Below, one piece after another: positions 32,149 through 39,288 of a DNA stretch of 56,525 nucleotides. The notes beneath the pieces are model-generated. The model worked only from the letters and a program-made list of their open reading frames with translations. It ran no database searches and was not told the origin of the DNA. Positions within the stretch are counted from its first letter, which is position 1. Each line of letters opens with the position of its first letter. The stretch is taken from positions 1-56,525 of the forward strand of contig JAUQPQ010000003.1 in the NCBI GenBank assembly GCA_030550295.1, in the 5' to 3' direction. Made by a program: the position numbers and the translations under genes. The DNA is from Chloroflexota bacterium (GTDB lineage: Bacteria > Chloroflexota > Dehalococcoidia > SM23-28-2 > HRBIN24).

Positions 32149-32610
32149 ATGAAGCTGATCGTGTCTCATCCTGAGAAGTGTGTAGCTTGTCACCTTTGTG
32201 AAGGGGCCTGCTCGTTGAGACATGAGGGTGCATTCGTCCCTGCCAAGACCAGGATCTGGGTACTGGACCTGGTAGACGAGCAGGTATACGGGGCGTTCAC
32301 ATGCTTCCACTGCCCTGATGCTCCTTGTCTCACCAATTGTCCTACCTATGCCATAAGCCGCGATCCGGAAACGGGCCGCGTGTACGTTAGGGAGGAAAAG
32401 TGTATCGGCTGTAAGATGTGCCTCGTGGCTTGCCCCTTTGGGGTGATGGGCTATCACTTGGACAAGCATGTAGCGCAGAACTGCGACTTGTGCGAGGGCG
32501 ATCCCCAATGCGTGAAAATATGCATCTACGGGGCCCTAGAATACGCAGATAAAGAGCCCTTGCCCTGGGCGACGCGCATGGAAAGGGCTGAGAGCGGGAT
32601 CTTGGTATGA
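32149..32610 (+). CDS. Polyferredoxin subunit of tungsten aldehyde oxidoreductase (AorA-like)
   Basis: 153 residues with 16 cysteines in four groups: KCVACHLCEGAC, FTCFHCPDAPCLTNC, KCIGCKMCLVAC and NCDLCEGDPQCVKIC, enough for four [4Fe-4S] clusters as in HycB/DmsB-type subunits. It would carry electrons from the tungsten site to the FAD subunit. ATG 32149 follows AAGGGGG; an in-frame start at 32119 is less likely. Its TGA overlaps a possible ATG of the next gene. Gene order matches aorA-aorB-aorC of Aromatoleum aromaticum. Confidence 0.9.
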   Translation: MKLIVSHPEKCVACHLCEGACSLRHEGAFVPAKTRIWVLDLVDEQVYGAFTCFHCPDAPCLTNCPTYAISRDPETGRVYVREEKCIGCKMCLVACPFGVMGYHLDKHVAQNCDLCEGDPQCVKICIYGALEYADKEPLPWATRMERAESGILV

Positions 32611-32621
32611 AGGAGGGCGGC

Positions 32622-34445
32622 ATGACGTCCGGATGGGCAGGTCAGGTGCTAAGGGTTAACCTCACCCGGGGGGAGATCACTAAAGAGCCCCTGCGCATGG
32701 ACTGGGCCAGGGCCTACATTGGCGGTAGGGGACTAGGTACGAAATACCTGTACGAAGAGATAGATCCTAGGTGCGATCCCTTAGGCCCCTCAAACAAGGT
32801 CATCTTCGCCACGGGGCCCCTTACGGGCACTTACGCCCCCACTGGAGGCCGCTATATGGTTCTGTGTAAGAGCCCCCTTACCGATGCCATCGCCTGCTCC
32901 AATTCGGGTGGCTACTGGGGGCCTGAGCTGAAGTTCGCTGGTTACGACATGGTCATCTTAGAGGGCCAGTCGCCTCGCCCCGTGTACATTTGGATCCACA
33001 ACGATCACGTCGAGATAAGGGACGCCTCTCACGTCTGGGGTAAGACCACTGCCGAAACGGAGGACATCTTACGCGCTGAGACCGACCCACAGGCGCGGGT
33101 GGCAGGAATCGGCCCGGCTGGAGAAAACATGTGCCGTGTGGCCTGCGTCATAAACGACAAATCTCGGGCTGCTGGACGCTCTGGGGTGGGCGCGGCCATG
33201 GGGGCGAAACGGGTGAAGGCCATCGTGGTGAGGGGCACGGGGGCGGTACGGGTGGCTGACCCTGTCCGCTTTTCTCAGGTGGTGATGGACTCCCTCCAGA
33301 TAGTAGCCCAATCGCCAGTGACGTCGGCGGCATTAAGGGGTCTAGGCACTGCCTCCACGGTTGGTTTCACTAATGCCGTGGGGATCTTGCCTACGCGCAA
33401 CTTCCAGCAGGGGCAGTTTGAGGGTGCAAACGCTATCTCCGGTCAGGCCATCGCCCAGTCGGTGCTGGTGCGTAATAAGGGGTGCTACTCCTGCCCAATA
33501 GGATGTGCCAGGGTTACTGAGATCAAAGGCCCTTCCAAATGGCAGGGGAAGGGAGAAGGCCCCGAATACGAGACGATCTTTGGCGTGGGCAGCGACTGTG
33601 GAGTAGGCGACCTCAACGCCATCCTTTACGCCAACTACCTCTGTAACCTCTACGCCGTAGACACCATCTCCGCCGGTGCCACCATCGCTACGGCCATGGA
33701 GCTGGCGGAGAAAGGCTACATCCCCGAGGAGGACCTGGCCGAGTTGCCCTTCGAGCTAAAGTTTGGCAACGCCGATGCCGTGATAGGCTGCCTAGAGCTA
33801 ATGGCATACAGGCGGGGCAAGTTTGGCAACCTTTTGGCCGAGGGAGGATATCGTCTGGCCGAGTACTATGGCCACCCCGAGCTCTTCATGGGCGTAAAGA
33901 AGCAAGAGTTTGCCGCTTATGACCCCAGGGGAGCCAAAGGCATGGGCCTCGGCTACGCTACGTCCAACCGGGGCGCCTGTCACCTAAGAGGCTATTCTAT
34001 GAGCGTCGAGTGGTTTGCTCCCCCCGATCAGCGTCTTGACCCCTTCAGCATCGAGGGGAAGGCAGCTGTTCAGAAGATGTTGCAGGACGCCGCCGCTAGT
34101 GTCGACTCTAGCGGCGTTTGTACCTTCGTCACCTTTGCCCTGACGCCCGACAAGATCTGCGCCCTCTACAACGCCGCCACTGGGGAGACCCTTACCTTAG
34201 AAGACTGGGCCCTCACCGGCGAACGCATCTGGAACATAGAGCGCCTGTTCAACATAGGTGCTGGGCTGGGGCGAAAGGACGACACCCTGCCTCCCAGGAT
34301 GCTGAACGAGCCTTTGACGGGTGGTGCCGTCCCGGGGCAAGTGGTAGAGCTGGAACCTATGCTAGAAGAGTACTATCGCCTACGGGGCTGGGACGAGGAG
34401 GGTCGCCCTACCCAGGAGACTTTGGCCCGATTGGGCCTAGCGTAG
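32622..34445 (+). CDS. Tungsten-dependent aldehyde ferredoxin oxidoreductase, catalytic subunit (AorB-like)
   Basis: 607 residues from ATG 32622, which has AAGGAGG 5 bases upstream; ATG 32607 overlaps the previous stop and is also possible. N-terminal blocks YIGGRGLGTKYLYEE, ATGPLTGTYAPTGGRYMVL and SNSGGYWGPELKFAGYD are standard for the AOR family, as are the cluster cysteines in NKGCYSCPIGC and a later one in SSGVCTF. It oxidises aldehydes to acids (or reduces acids) with a tungsto-bispterin cofactor. Companion genes for a polyferredoxin, an NAD(P)-type FAD protein and a MoaD-like protein suggest a multi-subunit NAD(P)-linked enzyme. Benzoyl-CoA reductase BamB is a less likely relative. Confidence 0.92.
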   Translation: MTSGWAGQVLRVNLTRGEITKEPLRMDWARAYIGGRGLGTKYLYEEIDPRCDPLGPSNKVIFATGPLTGTYAPTGGRYMVLCKSPLTDAIACSNSGGYWGPELKFAGYDMVILEGQSPRPVYIWIHNDHVEIRDASHVWGKTTAETEDILRAETDPQARVAGIGPAGENMCRVACVINDKSRAAGRSGVGAAMGAKRVKAIVVRGTGAVRVADPVRFSQVVMDSLQIVAQSPVTSAALRGLGTASTVGFTNAVGILPTRNFQQGQFEGANAISGQAIAQSVLVRNKGCYSCPIGCARVTEIKGPSKWQGKGEGPEYETIFGVGSDCGVGDLNAILYANYLCNLYAVDTISAGATIATAMELAEKGYIPEEDLAELPFELKFGNADAVIGCLELMAYRRGKFGNLLAEGGYRLAEYYGHPELFMGVKKQEFAAYDPRGAKGMGLGYATSNRGACHLRGYSMSVEWFAPPDQRLDPFSIEGKAAVQKMLQDAAASVDSSGVCTFVTFALTPDKICALYNAATGETLTLEDWALTGERIWNIERLFNIGAGLGRKDDTLPPRMLNEPLTGGAVPGQVVELEPMLEEYYRLRGWDEEGRPTQETLARLGLA

Positions 34446-34455
34446 GAGGTAAGAG

Positions 34456-35730
34456 GTGGCCAGGTACGTCATCTTGGGAGCTTCTGCCGCAGGCCTTGCG
34501 GCCTTAGAGGCCATCAGGGAACGGGATCCGGACGGGGAGATTGTGATGGTCTCTAAGGAGCCCCCGCCATGTTATTCGCGGGTGGCCCTTCCCTACTTAT
34601 TGGCCGGGGAAAAGAACTTGGGCCAAATCACCCTCCGGGCAGACGACTACTTCCGGGCCAAGAGGGTGGAAACGATCTGGGGCAAAGGGGCTGTAGCGCT
34701 GGATGCTCAGGCCCGACAGGTTAGGCTAGAAGATGGCCAGAATCTCCCCTATGACAAGCTACTTATCGCTACTGGCTCTCGACCACGCATCCCCCCCATC
34801 CAGGGCATCGAGGAAGCTGACGTATGCTACCACTGGACCTTGGCCGATGCCCGCAAGATCGAGGAAAAGGCGCAAAAGGCGCGGGACTGCTTCGTCATCG
34901 GTGCTGGCTTTATAAGCCTGCTCACCATCAACGCCCTCGTCAAGAGATCATCCCTTAAGTTCACCGTGGTAGAGGTGGCGGGACGGGTGATGCCCCAGCT
35001 CTTGGACCAGGGCGGCGCTAGCCTCCTAGAGGAGGTGATGCGGCGCCAGGGCATAGAGCTTCTCCTAAACGACACTGCCGCCTCGGTGGAACGAAGGGGA
35101 GATGGACGCTACAGCATACGATTGTCCAGCGGTAGGACGTACGAAGCAGATATAGTCATCTGCGGCACAGGGGTGGAGCCAAACATCGAGTTCCTCCGAG
35201 GATCAAACCTAGACATAGGACGCGGGATACGTACGAGTGAACGCCAGGAGACTAATTTGCCTGGGGTCTACGCCGCAGGCGACTGCGCTGAGACGCGTGA
35301 CTTCCAGACAGGGGCACCCGTCATCCACGCCATCTGGCCCACAGCTGTGGAGCAGGGGCAAGTAGCAGGGGCCAACATGGCAGGCGACAACCTTTCATAC
35401 CCAGGGAGCCTCAGCTGGAACGTGACGGAGCTGTTCGGCCTCACCTGTGCGTCCATTGGGGAGTTCCAAGAGAGGCCGGGCCTAGAGCCCATCGTCATGG
35501 AGGACCGGGCAGTGGGCCTGTATCGGAAGATCTTGCTGGATAGCGAGGGGAAGGCGGCAGGGGTCGTGCTGGTGGGCCGCCCCAGCGATGCTCAGGAGTT
35601 GGGGGTTTTGCAGGCAGCGATCCGCAGAGGAACCAAACTAGCGCGCTGGAAGGATCACCTGGCCCACGATCGTGCTGCCTTTGGGCTGATCGCGTTCGAT
35701 GCCCTGCGGGCGGGGCTAGCTAAGCGGTAG
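34456..35730 (+). CDS. FAD/NAD(P)-binding oxidoreductase subunit (AorC-like)
   Basis: 424 residues with two Rossmann sites: YVILGASAAGLAALEAI for FAD and CFVIGAGFISLLTINALV for NAD(P), the second with the usual third Gly replaced. Other blocks are CYSRVALPYLLAG, LLIATGSRPRIPP, ICGTGVEPN and PGVYAAGDCAE. It resembles NADH:rubredoxin and nitrite-reductase-type reductases. The GTG start follows AGGAGGTAAGAG. In this operon it should link the polyferredoxin to NAD(P)H. Confidence 0.88.
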   Translation: MARYVILGASAAGLAALEAIRERDPDGEIVMVSKEPPPCYSRVALPYLLAGEKNLGQITLRADDYFRAKRVETIWGKGAVALDAQARQVRLEDGQNLPYDKLLIATGSRPRIPPIQGIEEADVCYHWTLADARKIEEKAQKARDCFVIGAGFISLLTINALVKRSSLKFTVVEVAGRVMPQLLDQGGASLLEEVMRRQGIELLLNDTAASVERRGDGRYSIRLSSGRTYEADIVICGTGVEPNIEFLRGSNLDIGRGIRTSERQETNLPGVYAAGDCAETRDFQTGAPVIHAIWPTAVEQGQVAGANMAGDNLSYPGSLSWNVTELFGLTCASIGEFQERPGLEPIVMEDRAVGLYRKILLDSEGKAAGVVLVGRPSDAQELGVLQAAIRRGTKLARWKDHLAHDRAAFGLIAFDALRAGLAKR

Positions 35731-35732
35731 CC

Positions 35733-35975
35733 ATGAAGGTGACGATAGAGCTGCAGGCCTATCTAGACCGATATTCGCCCGTAGGTGACCCCCACTTCCA
35801 GGTGGATTTACCCAACGGCGCCACTGTAGAAGGCCTCTTGCGCCACCTGGGCATTCCAGATGATATGGCCCAGGTGATCATCGTTAACAACCAGAACGTA
35901 GGCTTCGAGCATCCCCTAAAAGAGGGGGATCACGTTATCCTGATACCGCCCCTGGCAGGCGGTGGCCAAGGCTAG
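35733..35975 (+). CDS. MoaD/ThiS-family sulfur carrier-like protein
   Basis: 80 residues with a ubiquitin-like fold: VTIELQAYLDRYSP, VDLPNGATVEGLLRHLGI, VIIVNNQNVGFEHPLKEGDHVILIPPLAGGGQG. MoaD proteins end in Gly-Gly, which is adenylated and thiocarboxylated for pterin synthesis. Here two residues (Gln-Gly) follow the Gly-Gly-Gly, so activation would need trimming or the protein has another role. MoaD-like genes commonly accompany AOR genes. It starts 2 bases after the FAD subunit and ends in a CTAG overlap with the Rieske gene. Confidence 0.85.
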   Translation: MKVTIELQAYLDRYSPVGDPHFQVDLPNGATVEGLLRHLGIPDDMAQVIIVNNQNVGFEHPLKEGDHVILIPPLAGGGQG

Positions 35976-36280
35976 CGCACCAGGTAAATATCGCCCCCCT
36001 CCACCTTCAGGGTGTAGGTGGGTATAGGGCGCGATGGAGGAGGGGCTGCAACTTCCCCAGTCTTTACGTTGAACTGGCCACGGTGCCATGGGCACTCCAC
36101 CACCTCACCTTTCAATTCCCCCTCTGCTAATGGCCCTCCCCGGTGGGTACACTTGTTGGCGAAGGCGAAGAATTGCCCTCCTATGTTTGCCACAACCACC
36201 TCTTCCCCCTCAACCTCCACCAGCTTCATTTCGCCCGGAGGGATTTCCGCTGTGGAGGCTATCTTGATCTCTTGGGCCAT
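35972..36280 (-). CDS. Rieske-type [2Fe-2S] ferredoxin
   Basis: 102 residues, a complete small Rieske protein. Cluster ligands are seen in CTHRGGPL and CPWHRGQF (C-x-H and C-x2-H). It starts MAQEIKIASTAEIPPGE behind GGAGG. Proteins of this size feed electrons to oxygenases or act as nitrite-reductase-like small subunits. There is no oxygenase alongside, so the partner is unknown. It is convergent with the MoaD-like gene and has its own -10 box upstream. Confidence 0.9.
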   Translation of the reverse strand: MAQEIKIASTAEIPPGEMKLVEVEGEEVVVANIGGQFFAFANKCTHRGGPLAEGELKGEVVECPWHRGQFNVKTGEVAAPPPSRPIPTYTLKVEGGDIYLVR

Positions 36281-36323
36281 GACGAACCTCCTGCGCCTTA
36301 GGCTAAGATTGAAGTCAGTAAAA

Positions 36324-36329
36324 ATTATA
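36324..36329 (-). promoter_or_regulatory. Putative -10 box of the Rieske gene
   Basis: A perfect TATAAT on the minus strand, 43 bases before ATG 36280. The -35 region (TTCCGT, 18 bases upstream) is poor. Confidence 0.35.
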
Positions 36330-36357
36330 CGGCCCCCCTCATGGCAAACGGAACGGA

Positions 36358-36386
36358 TTGCCTGAAAATATAGGCGTCCTTAAGAT
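36358..36386 (+). promoter_or_regulatory. Promoter of the crotonase gene at 36405
   Basis: TTGCCT (36358-36363), a 17-base spacer and TAAGAT (36381-36386). The transcript would start near 36393, with AGGGGGTGA before the GTG at 36405. Confidence 0.5.
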
Positions 36387-36404
36387 GCCTAAGGGGGTGA
36401 GAGA

Positions 36405-37253
36405 GTGGCCTTCTCTACGGTGCTCCTGGAGATAAATGGGCCTATAGCCCGCATAACCCTTAACCGCCCCGAGCGCCTCAACGCTATCAACCGCCAGATG
36501 ATCAGGGAATTGGCAGAAGCTATATCGACTGCCAATGCCGATGGCCAGGTCAAAGTGATCATCCTTTCGGGGGCGGGGAGGGCCTTCTGTGCAGGCTACG
36601 ACCTACAATGGGCCACCGCCACGGAAGAGGAGACGCAAGAGGCGAGGGGTGGTGTATGGGATCCCGTGGCCGATTACCTGGCCATGTGGCAGAACGTGCG
36701 CACCTTTATGGCCCTTTGGGAGTCCCCCAAACCTACCATCGCCCAAGTCCATGGCTGGTGCGTTGGTGGCGGCACCGATTTGGCCCTCTGCTGCGACCTC
36801 ATCTTTGTAGCCGAGGATGCCCAGATAGGTTATCCTCCTGCCCGCGTCTGGGGGCAGCCTACAACGGTGATGTGGGTATATCGTCTGGGCCTTGAACACG
36901 CCAAAAGGCTTATGCTTTCTGGTCAGCCCTTGTCTGGGAAGGAGGCAGTTCAAGTTGGGTTGGCATCCGCTGCCTTCCCACCTTCTCAGCTTGCCCAAGG
37001 AGTAGAAGCCTATGCCCACCGTTTGGCCACTATACCCCTAAGCCAGCTGGTGATGAGCAAGCTCTTAGTCAACCAGGCGTATGAGAACATGGGGCTGCGC
37101 ACCACCCAAATCTTGGGCACATTCATGGACGGTATCGCCCGTCATACCCCGGAGGGGATCGACTGGCGCCGGACCGTGATCAAGGAGGGGCTAAGAGAGG
37201 CGCTACGCCGTCGCGATGAGCCCTTTGGTGACTACTCCTTCTCCCGTCGTTAG
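36405..37253 (+). CDS. Enoyl-CoA hydratase/isomerase family protein (crotonase fold)
   Basis: 282 residues starting at GTG 36405. The oxyanion-hole segments are GAGRAFCAGYDLQWA and VHGWCVGGGTDLALCCD. At the rat hydratase Glu144 site there is Asp (GGGTD), and at Glu164 there is Ala (GYPPARVWG), so standard hydration is again doubtful. It also has a longer loop after residue 70 (TEEETQEARGGVWDP) than short crotonases. It has its own promoter and is the last gene before the pyrimidine operon leader. Its function in a specific pathway is unknown. Confidence 0.85.
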   Translation: MAFSTVLLEINGPIARITLNRPERLNAINRQMIRELAEAISTANADGQVKVIILSGAGRAFCAGYDLQWATATEEETQEARGGVWDPVADYLAMWQNVRTFMALWESPKPTIAQVHGWCVGGGTDLALCCDLIFVAEDAQIGYPPARVWGQPTTVMWVYRLGLEHAKRLMLSGQPLSGKEAVQVGLASAAFPPSQLAQGVEAYAHRLATIPLSQLVMSKLLVNQAYENMGLRTTQILGTFMDGIARHTPEGIDWRRTVIKEGLREALRRRDEPFGDYSFSRR

Positions 37254-37600
37254 GCTGTAGGGTCCCTTATAGCTTCGCCACCAGCGCCTATCATGGGTTG
37301 CCATCTGCCTTGGTGGGGGCTAACGCTTTGCTATTTTATGAAAGCCATCGAGGCCCTAGGCTTGTTGAGGGATTATGGGCCATCTCTTTCTGGCTAGCTA
37401 GTTGCCGTCACGTTTAACCGCGGTACTCTCAAGCAACGTTATGCGCGAGAGATGAGAGAAGGTGATCTTCATGGCCCAAGGACGACCCTTTTATGATGTG
37501 GGGAACTGATCCGCCAACAACGCTCAGCAGTGGCCTGGGTTGCAGCCGGACGCTATGACGTGCTAAGGTAATAAAGAGACGCCTGCCCCTGTTCGACCTT
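37254..37600. other. Gene-free stretch upstream of the pyrimidine leader
   Basis: No convincing gene is seen. Short open pieces (for example 19 codons from ATG 37339, and about 24 codons ending near 37569 with ELIRQQRSAVAWV) may be remnants, but I recognise no family. The pyr promoter should lie near the right end; I found no strong -35/-10 pair. Confidence 0.4.
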
Positions 37601-37603
37601 TAA

Positions 37604-37623
37604 GTCGGTCCTGTGAGGCCGAC
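37604..37623 (+). promoter_or_regulatory. PyrR-binding hairpin in the pyr operon leader
   Basis: GTCGG (37604-37608) pairs with CCGAC (37619-37623) around the loop TCCTGTGAGG. The stretch GGTCCTGTGAGGCC (37607-37620) fits the known Bacillus PyrR site ARUCCNGNGAGGYU except for the swapped outer pair. PyrR with UMP should hold this anti-antiterminator and so favour the terminator downstream. Confidence 0.85.
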
Positions 37624-37679
37624 AAGGGAGACGGGGAATTTGATAGGTAGTAGAAGAAGCATCGGTCTCAAAGTGGATG

Positions 37680-37710
37680 CCCTCCCCTCTTGGAGGGGGA
37701 GGGTATTTTT
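37680..37710 (+). terminator. Intrinsic terminator of the pyr attenuator
   Basis: CCCTCCCC (37680-37687) pairs with GGGGAGGG (37696-37703), followed by TATTTTT. The 3' arm also contains the GGAGG nearest the pyrR start at 37716, so the hairpin may block translation as well as transcription. GGGAG at 37626-37630 could pair with CTCCC at 37682-37686 as the antiterminator. Confidence 0.8.
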
Positions 37711-37715
37711 ATGTC

Positions 37716-38288
37716 ATGAAGGATGGTCAAAGAAACGAGCATGTGGTGATGACGGCGGCCGACATGGGACGCGCCTTGCGCCGCATCGCCCATGAGATCT
37801 TGGAGCGTAACAAGGGGGTGGAGGGGCTCGTCCTGGTAGGGATGTATACTAGGGGAGTTCCCCTAGCATTCCGTTTGGCTCAGGCCATCAAGGAATTCGA
37901 AGGCCAAGAGGTGCCAGTGGGCTCCCTGGACATTGGGCCGTACAGAGATGACATCCCATCGCGAGGCACTACGTTTCCTCTAAGGCGTAGCCACATGCCA
38001 GTGGACATCGACGGCCGCAAGGTGATCCTAGTGGACGACGTACTATATACAGGACGCAGCATCCGTGCTGCCCTGGACGCCCTTATGGACTTCGGCCGGC
38101 CCAGCAAGGTGCAACTGGTGGTGTTGGTGGATCGGGGACACCGGGAGCTGCCCATTCGCCCTGACTACGTAGGCCGGAATATCCCCACCTCCCGTTGGGA
38201 AGAGGTACACGTGCGCCTTGTAGAGGTGGATGGCCGTGACGAGGTGGTTATAGTGAGGCCACCTGAGGAGGAAGGGGATGAGGAATGA
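37716..38288 (+). CDS. pyrR: Bifunctional pyr operon regulator / uracil phosphoribosyltransferase PyrR
   Basis: 190 residues. ATG 37716 begins MKDGQRNEHVVMTAADMGRAL; a longer frame from 37677 would be read through the terminator. The PRPP loop is VILVDDVLYTGRSIRAALDAL, and other blocks are GLVLVGMYTRGVPLAFRLA, VGSLDIGPYRDD and LVVLVDRGHRELPIRPDYVG. It senses UMP, binds the leader hairpin 90 bases upstream and attenuates the operon, and can also make UMP from uracil and PRPP. pyrB overlaps its end by 11 bases. Confidence 0.95.
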   Translation: MKDGQRNEHVVMTAADMGRALRRIAHEILERNKGVEGLVLVGMYTRGVPLAFRLAQAIKEFEGQEVPVGSLDIGPYRDDIPSRGTTFPLRRSHMPVDIDGRKVILVDDVLYTGRSIRAALDALMDFGRPSKVQLVVLVDRGHRELPIRPDYVGRNIPTSRWEEVHVRLVEVDGRDEVVIVRPPEEEGDEE

Positions 38289-39288
38289 GGCCGCTGGCCC
38301 CCGCAGGCCAGTAGTGGCGCAAGAGTCTCCAACCTGGCATCGGCGCTATCTCTTGGACTTGGATGAGCTGACAAGCCAAGAGATCCTCCTCTTGTTAGAT
38401 ACGGCCGAAGCGATGCGGGAGGTGCTTTCGCGAGAGGTGCCAAGGGTGCCTGCCCTGAGGGGGGTCACGGTGGTCAACCTGTTTTACGAGCCCAGCACCC
38501 GTACCCGCGCCTCCTTTGAGCTGGCAGCTAAGGCCCTGGGGGCCGATGTGGTAAACATTACTGCTGAGCAGAGCAGTGTGAAGAAAGGGGAGTCGCTTCT
38601 AGATACAGTGCGAACTATTGAGGCCCTGGGGGCAAAAGTCCTGGTGCTACGCCATTGGCAATCGGGCGCACCCTATCTGGTGGCCAGGTATACCCGCATG
38701 GCCGTCGTCAACGCAGGCGACGGCTGGCATGCCCACCCCACCCAAGCCCTGCTAGACCTCTACACCATGCGTAGGCATCTAGGTGAGCTAAAGGGCCGTA
38801 AGGTAGTGATAGTGGGCGATATCCTCCACAGCCGGGTCGCCCGTTCCAATATTTGGGGCCTCAGTGCCTTGGGGGCACATGTGGTGCTTTGTGGGCCTCC
38901 TCCCTTTCTGCCGGCAGGGTGGCGCCCTAATGAGGGGATAGGGGGGAGTGAGGGCATTGACCTACCACGTGTGCAGATAGAAACAGGCCTAGACCAAGCC
39001 TTGGAGGGGGCCGAAGTAGTGATGGCCTTGCGCCTACAGCGGGAGCGCATGCAGGGGGCTATGGCTCCCTCCATGCGCGAGTACGTTCGTCTCTACCAGA
39101 TCGATGAGCGGCGCCTCTCCCGGGCCAAACCAGGCGCCCTAGTGATGCATCCTGGGCCCGTAAACGAGGGCATAGAGCTAGCACCGGCTGTGGCCCGTTC
39201 TGCCCAGTCGGTTATCGACGAACAGGTGACTAATGGCGTGGCAGTCCGCATGGCTGTCCTTTACCTACTGGCTGGCAGGGAGGAATGA
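38278..39288 (+). CDS. pyrB: Aspartate carbamoyltransferase catalytic subunit
   Basis: 336 residues, slightly long because of a 20-residue N-terminal lead. Carbamoyl-phosphate binding is in EPSTRTRASFELAA, with SSVKKGESLLDTVRT, HPTQALLDLYT and the C-terminal HPGPVNEGIE. It condenses carbamoyl phosphate and aspartate to carbamoyl aspartate, the committed step of UMP synthesis. No pyrI regulatory subunit is nearby, so control is by PyrR as in Bacillus. Its TGA overlaps the pyrC ATG by 4 bases. Confidence 0.96.
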   Translation: MRNEAAGPRRPVVAQESPTWHRRYLLDLDELTSQEILLLLDTAEAMREVLSREVPRVPALRGVTVVNLFYEPSTRTRASFELAAKALGADVVNITAEQSSVKKGESLLDTVRTIEALGAKVLVLRHWQSGAPYLVARYTRMAVVNAGDGWHAHPTQALLDLYTMRRHLGELKGRKVVIVGDILHSRVARSNIWGLSALGAHVVLCGPPPFLPAGWRPNEGIGGSEGIDLPRVQIETGLDQALEGAEVVMALRLQRERMQGAMAPSMREYVRLYQIDERRLSRAKPGALVMHPGPVNEGIELAPAVARSAQSVIDEQVTNGVAVRMAVLYLLAGREE

